The notes beneath the pieces were generated by a model. It saw only the letters and a list, made by a program, of their open reading frames with translations. It searched no databases and was not told the origin of the DNA. Shown here piece by piece: positions 4,907 to 7,403 of a stretch of 7,403 nucleotides of DNA. Every line of letters begins with the position of its first letter. Within the stretch, counting starts at the first letter, position 1. The stretch covers positions 1 to 7,403 of the forward strand of contig CAITSH010000228.1 in NCBI GenBank assembly GCA_903895005.1, given 5' to 3'. This DNA comes from an uncultured Pseudomonadota bacterium. GTDB taxonomy: Bacteria; Pseudomonadota; Gammaproteobacteria; Burkholderiales; SG8-39. The position numbers were made by a program, and so were the translations under genes.

Positions 4907-5523
4907 CACAGATCCTCGGGCGGTTCGACATGGGCTGCGCACACGCGCTGGCGCAGCAAGGCGTCAAACTCGTCGTAAAACTCCGATCGCCCCCTGAAAA
5001 ACCCCAGCTTGCCCTCAAGGTCGCCCTCGTAGTTCATCTCCAGCACGTCCATGAACGGCCATGTCGCGATGAAAAAATCGCACAACTCGCCAAGGCTAAG
5101 GGGCTTGTCCGACGCGCGTTCGTTGTCGCCGGTGAGCGTGTCGCCACCGTACTCGTCCACCACGCGGTAACGGATGCAGCCCTCGCCTCGCCGCGCATAC
5201 AGGCTGGTGACATCGCCCGTGGTCGAGCGGATGCTGATGCGCGCAATCTCGATTTCCGTCTCGTCCAGGTCGGGCAGGTATTCACCGCCCATGAGCGCCG
5301 GGTGCATGCGGCCGATGGCGCGGCGCTCTTCTTCGGAGAGCGCCGACTTGGCGAGAAACTCCGGCACCTCGTCCAACCGCCCGGCGTCGATGAGGTTTTT
5401 TAGCGCCGCCTTGCGCGTGGCACCCTTGACCCTGCCGAGCAGGTGGGTTGCCAGGCCGTGGGGCCAAAAGTACGAGGCGGGACGGTAATCAAGATCGATG
5501 CCTACTGCTTCAGATATAACCAT
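4906..5523 (-). CDS. Conserved protein of unknown function, 205 residues
   Basis: No named domain is recognised, though the protein resembles conserved hypothetical proteins of similar size in proteobacteria. The ATG at 5523 is chosen because AGGAG lies nine bases upstream; a TTG at 5532 would sit on that site. Features: YFWPHGLATHLLGRVKG (18-34), a helical part ending in DEVPEFLAKSALSEEERRAIGR (about 51-72), HPALMGGEYLPDLDETEIEIARI (74-96), a β-rich part with STTGDVTSLYARR (100-112) and YRVVDEYGGDTL (119-130), then an aromatic C-terminal half (LCDFFIATWPFMDVLEMN, 147-164). It is acidic, soluble and has no signal peptide. Its leader carries the repeat at 5539-5618, and its stop overlaps the next gene's start by one base. 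Function unknown. Confidence 0.75.
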   Translation of the reverse strand: MVISEAVGIDLDYRPASYFWPHGLATHLLGRVKGATRKAALKNLIDAGRLDEVPEFLAKSALSEEERRAIGRMHPALMGGEYLPDLDETEIEIARISIRSTTGDVTSLYARRGEGCIRYRVVDEYGGDTLTGDNERASDKPLSLGELCDFFIATWPFMDVLEMNYEGDLEGKLGFFRGRSEFYDEFDALLRQRVCAAHVEPPEDL

Positions 5524-5538
5524 GATGAACAACTCCTG

Positions 5539-5618
5539 TTTAGCGGCTTTGCCAAAACGGCGGGGGCCGCAATCCGGAACAAATCCCCCGGCCCCTTCCC
5601 CTTGCGGGAGGCGGGCCA
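5539..5618 (-). repeat. About 80-base 5'-leader repeat, copy 1
   Basis: This aligns with 6460-6540 with one gap and about nine in ten bases identical. It ends immediately before the AGGAG ribosome binding site of the gene starting at 5523. Bases from about 5590 to 5617 can form a strong hairpin (GGCCC with GGGCC, then TTCCC with GGGAG around a CTTGC loop). CGGGGG and CCCCCG form a second possible stem. It could be a leader RNA element or a dispersed REP-like repeat. Confidence 0.8.
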
Positions 5619-5661
5619 GACCCTGTATTCAAATCAGCAGCGGGTTATCGCAGTACCCCGG

Positions 5662-6447
5662 TCAACGCAGCAAAACCAGCCTTGGCACCGCATCGAGTCC
5701 GGCCCAGACGATGGCGTCCTGGCGGTAGGCGATGCCGAGCTTTTTGGCGGACGCGAGATCGACGCCGAGGCCGAAGCAGCTTTTTTCTGCGGGCCATTCA
5801 CCCGCCGGATCCGAGCCCGCGCCCTCGGTAACCACGCCCGCAACACCGGAGAGCTCGGCAACCAGCGCCACGTGCGCGGTGTCGTTGGCGGCATCACCCT
5901 GCGCCTGGCCCAGCGGGTTGAAAGCGGTGATAAAGGCGCCGCAGTCGTAGCCCGATGCCGCGTAAAGCCCCGCCAGCGCCTCGGAGCGGGTGTCGATGCG
6001 CAGCGTGATGGCATCGTCCCCCTGCCCGAAACGGTAGTGCGCCTGGCGATAAGCGGCGGTCTTTGCGGCGGGAACCTGCGTTGCGCCCGCAGGCGACACC
6101 CATTCAGCGAGTTGCGCCGCCGACACCACGATGGGCAACTGGCAGACCGGGAACTCGCGCACGAGGTCCGAGGCCAGCACCAATACGGTGTCGGGGCCAT
6201 TCACGCGCGCGGAGCGGTGGATGCGGAGTTTTTCGATCACACCGTTAAGACATTCGGCTTGCAACGTGGCGCCGAACTGCGGCTGCAGCTTGCAGAACAA
6301 CACCGCGTTTTGTTCGAGGTCGAGTGACCCGGGCAGACCGAGCACCGGGTACCAGCCCTGCGGCACCGGGTATTGCCCGTCGCTGCCGCTGACAAACATA
6401 TAGTCGGCAAAGACTTCGTTTACTGCGCGCTTCTGGATCGTGTCCAT
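5662..6447 (-). CDS. DUF3293 protein with an extra N-terminal domain
   Basis: A 261-residue protein. The C-terminal half, about residues 131-261, matches DUF3293. It has YRQAHYRF (133-140), the conserved AFITAFNPLG (171-180), a GEWP element (217-219 region), then FGLGVDLASAKKLGIAYRQ (225-243), DAIVWAG and the terminal LVLLR. DUF3293 proteins are usually stand-alone at roughly 130-150 residues and have no established function. The first 120 residues are an additional domain I do not recognise, opening with NEVFADYMFVSGSDGQYPVP (10-29) and followed by alternating strands and helices. No signal peptide is evident. The ATG at 6447 follows AGAGGAAA at about seven bases. The gene has its own leader repeat and a 138-base gap before the next gene. 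Confidence 0.8.
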   Translation of the reverse strand: MDTIQKRAVNEVFADYMFVSGSDGQYPVPQGWYPVLGLPGSLDLEQNAVLFCKLQPQFGATLQAECLNGVIEKLRIHRSARVNGPDTVLVLASDLVREFPVCQLPIVVSAAQLAEWVSPAGATQVPAAKTAAYRQAHYRFGQGDDAITLRIDTRSEALAGLYAASGYDCGAFITAFNPLGQAQGDAANDTAHVALVAELSGVAGVVTEGAGSDPAGEWPAEKSCFGLGVDLASAKKLGIAYRQDAIVWAGLDAVPRLVLLR

Positions 6448-6459
6448 ATGTGTTTCCTC

Positions 6460-6540
6460 TTTAGCCGCTTGGGCGCAACGCCGGGGGCGGCAATCCGGAG
6501 CAAATCCCCCCGGCCCTTTCCCCTTGCGGGAGGCGGGCCA
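6460..6540 (-). repeat. About 80-base 5'-leader repeat, copy 2
   Basis: This is the second copy of the 5539-5618 element in the same orientation. It ends at the GAGGAA ribosome binding site of the DUF3293 gene. The hairpin built on CCCCTTGCGGG and flanking GGCC/GGCC is kept, and there is one extra C in the C-run. Both copies end, in gene sense, with AAGC-C/G-GCTAAA right before the ribosome binding site. Confidence 0.8.
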
Positions 6541-6652
6541 ACCTTGACGACGAATTACTTTTTTTATGCTGACTTACGCGCTGACTTACACGGCGACTTC
6601 GCTGCTGCTTACCGCCGGCACGAATGTTTGCCGCTAAGACACAGTGTGCGCG
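6541..6652. other. Non-coding stretch with 12-base tandem repeats
   Basis: I see no supported gene on either strand. GCTGACTTACGC (6568-6579) and GCTGACTTACAC (6580-6591) are adjacent near-identical 12-mers, with a weaker third unit at 6592-6603. A run of seven or more T lies just before them (about 6559-6565). Confidence 0.4.
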
Positions 6653-6683
6653 GGGCGCTGGCTCAAGGCGTGAGCCTGCGCCC
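6653..6683 (-). terminator. Strong hairpin downstream of the 6697-7011 gene
   Basis: GGGCGC (6653-6658) and GGCTCA (6660-6665) pair with TGAGCC (6671-6676) and GCGCCC (6678-6683). This makes 12 bp with a single T-T mismatch and a 5-base loop. It begins 14 bases after the TAA stop. No T-tract follows on the minus strand, so it is a terminator-like or mRNA-stabilising structure, not a classical intrinsic terminator. Confidence 0.5.
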
Positions 6684-6696
6684 GATCAATTACCGT

Positions 6697-7011
6697 TTAT
6701 TCAATCTTTGCCAGCTCGCGATCCTTGTCGGTGGCCATGTCGGTGTCATCGAGCCCGTCCTTGGGGTCGACCAGCGGGCGCAGCTTGTGACGGTCGGTAA
6801 TGCACTCGGGCGAATAGCCGCGAATGAATTTGCCGGGAGAGGTCGGGTGGTGCAGCTGCGGCAGGGTCCGACCGCTTGCCGCCTGCACGATGTAGGCGTC
6901 CTCGCGGTCACCATGGCGACCGAGGTGCTCGATGACCTCGACAATGAGCCCGATGTTTTCGGGGCAGCCGGCGATGATGACGCAGAGTGTTCCGGGTTTG
7001 AGGTTTGACAT
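6697..7011 (-). CDS. Unknown 104-residue protein, possibly a small β-barrel (SH3/KOW-like)
   Basis: The ATG at 7011 is used because AAGGAG ends six bases upstream (AAGGAGATGGC then ATG). A GTG at 7032 and an out-of-frame ATG at 7016 overlap or abut that site. The N-terminal part (LKPGTLCVIIAGCPENIGLI, then VEVIEH and DAYIVQ) has the glycine and strand spacing of a small SH3- or KOW-like barrel, as in short phage- or plasmid-borne hypothetical proteins. The middle (FIRGYSPECITDRHKLRPL, 62-80) is a conserved-looking block and the tail is acidic. Two cysteines (C10, C16) are too few for an obvious metal site. It is first in the run of minus-strand genes. A strong hairpin follows it, so it may be transcribed alone. 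No function is assigned. Confidence 0.7.
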   Translation of the reverse strand: MSNLKPGTLCVIIAGCPENIGLIVEVIEHLGRHGDREDAYIVQAASGRTLPQLHHPTSPGKFIRGYSPECITDRHKLRPLVDPKDGLDDTDMATDKDRELAKIE

Positions 7012-7124
7012 GCCATCTCCTTTTCGAGACACCCCGTTTAGGCGCTTCTTTTGCGTCGCGGCAAGTGGGGCTAAATAACGACGCCGGGAAATCCCGGATT
7101 CGAAACGGTGCTACAGCAGTGCTG
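7012..7124 (-). promoter_or_regulatory. Leader/upstream region of the 6697-7011 gene
   Basis: No gene seen. Just before the ribosome binding site, the minus strand reads AAGCGCCTAAAC, resembling the AAGC-S-SCTAAA end of the two leader repeats. The rest of the repeat is not recognisable. CCGGG and CCCGG around AAAT (7083-7096) form a short hairpin, and CAGCA-G-TGCTG (7114-7124) is a perfect palindrome. No convincing promoter boxes. Confidence 0.35.
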
Positions 7125-7163
7125 AAAACAAAAAACCCGCCAAGCTTGCGCCAAGGCGGGTTT
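7125..7163 (-). terminator. Rho-independent terminator (minus direction)
   Basis: AAACCCGCC (7133-7141) and GGCGGGTTT (7155-7163) form a 9-bp stem with a 13-base loop. On the minus strand the stem is followed by TTTGTTTT, a good U-tract. It would end transcripts entering from the right. In the plus direction the following bases are T-poor, so it is mainly a minus-strand signal. Confidence 0.8.
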
Positions 7164-7224
7164 CCCTCGCTTTAGCAGTGTATTTTTAACGCGCCCTGCA
7201 AGCTGATTTTCAAATCGGCGCAGG

Positions 7225-7293
7225 TCAAAGTTTACGCCTACGCGATCTGAAGTCAACGTCTTTCTCGGCCGATGCATCCAGGCCACCTGCGAA
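7225..7293 (-). pseudogene. Possible 3' fragment of a gene cut by the IS30-like element
   Basis: On the minus strand an open stretch of 22 codons ends in TGA at 7225-7227, with the tail GLDASAEKDVDFRSRRRKL. The frame is closed by a TAA (7294-7296) inside the presumed insertion-sequence end. The terminator at 7125-7163 lies about 60 bases downstream, as expected for a gene end. The stretch is too short to assign to a family and may be chance. Confidence 0.25.
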
Positions 7294-7403
7294 TTAAACC
7301 TCGAAGTGCAACATCCGGGCATTAGAGGAAGGTGAGATGCCCCGGGGTGTACCTTTCTGTTTGCGAAGACGGATAGGAGCATCCCATGCGCTACAAGCAT
7401 CTC
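7286..7403 (+). mobile_element. Probable left end of an IS30-family insertion sequence (cut by window edge)
   Basis: Bases about 7290-7312 (GAATTAAACCTCGAAGTGCAAC region) look like an IS30-type terminal inverted repeat. They are followed, after a short leader, by a transposase-like start at 7386. The exact element boundary cannot be fixed without the other end. Confidence 0.5.
7386..7403 (+). CDS. Start of an IS30-family transposase (only six codons in window)
   Basis: The ATG at 7386 is preceded by AGGAG (7375-7379) at six bases, a strong ribosome binding site. The visible residues are MRYKHL, the usual opening of IS30-family transposases, which continue with an EERYQI block and an HTH before the DDE catalytic domain. 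Everything diagnostic beyond these six residues is outside the window, so the call rests on the start, the ribosome binding site and the IS-like sequence upstream. Confidence 0.5.

Noticed and set aside
3767..4978. 403-codon open frame on the plus strand
   Set aside because: It lies antisense to the MESH1-like hydrolase and the 4409-4906 gene, crosses their intergenic hairpin, and has the repetitive V/G/A-L-R composition of a high-GC shadow frame. It has no recognisable domain.
5443..6327. 294-codon open frame on the plus strand
   Set aside because: It is antisense to the DUF3293 gene, whose protein has a recognised family signature. It also runs through the leader repeat.
6373..7008. 211-codon open frame on the plus strand
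   Set aside because: It spans the leader repeat, the tandem 12-mers, a hairpin and the antisense of the 104-residue gene, whose own ribosome binding site is strong.
7083..7110. tRNA T-arm-like sequence (TTCGAATCC on the minus strand)
   Set aside because: The five bases on each side do not pair as a T-stem, and no D-arm, anticodon arm or acceptor stem can be assembled.
7071..7400. 109-codon open frame on the minus strand at the right edge
   Set aside because: It reads through the intrinsic terminator and the presumed IS end, has no ribosome binding site, and has low-quality composition.
1..7403. CRISPR array or large defence operon
   Set aside because: There are no regularly spaced direct repeats. 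No helicase, nuclease, methyltransferase, NTPase or reverse transcriptase is encoded. The WYL regulator alone does not establish a defence system.

Overview
The window is GC-rich DNA, apart from a few AT-rich promoter/operator spots. Its protein families (WYL regulator, DUF4258-like, HigBA-type modules, HicB-like, MESH1-like HD hydrolase, DUF3293, IS30) suggest a proteobacterium, most likely a betaproteobacterium of Burkholderiales type. That placement rests on recognition of protein style only. The region looks accessory: small stand-alone genes, two complete toxin-antitoxin (TA) modules, an orphan antitoxin-like gene, several families of short intergenic repeats, and what looks like the start of an IS30-family element at the right edge.

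Layout, left to right. Positions 2-964 (+) hold most of a WYL-domain transcriptional regulator whose first few codons lie outside the window. Positions 965-1415 have no gene but carry two inverted copies of a palindromic repeat. A DUF4258-like small protein follows (1416-1718, +), possibly coupled to a 30-residue hydrophobic ORF (1715-1807). Next come a HigBA-type TA operon (1894-2659, +) with a palindromic operator against the toxin start codon, and an orphan HicB-like gene (2697-2876, +). A second HigBA-type operon (3555-2949, -) converges on it. Its operator shares the core TAAC-R-AATA-Y-GTTA with the first.

From about 3686 to the right edge every recognised complete gene is on the minus strand. 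In transcription order these are: an unknown 104-residue protein (7011-6697); a DUF3293 protein with an extra N-terminal domain (6447-5662); two unknown genes overlapping by one base (5523-4906 and 4906-4409); and a MESH1-like HD-domain alarmone hydrolase (4228-3686). Two of these genes carry the same roughly 80-base repeat in their 5' leaders, ending next to the ribosome binding site. Two others carry a shared 30-base element just after their TAG stops. A minus-strand terminator lies at 7125-7163. An IS30-like end and transposase start appear to interrupt an older gene at about 7290.

How the genes may work together is mostly inference. The two TA pairs are self-contained autoregulated modules, and their similar operators make cross-regulation plausible. 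The HD hydrolase is expected to degrade (p)ppGpp-type alarmones, but no synthetase is visible nearby. I see no complete, recognisable new defence system. The best leads are the twin operators, the repeated leader element, the coupled unknown gene pair and the DUF3293 fusion.
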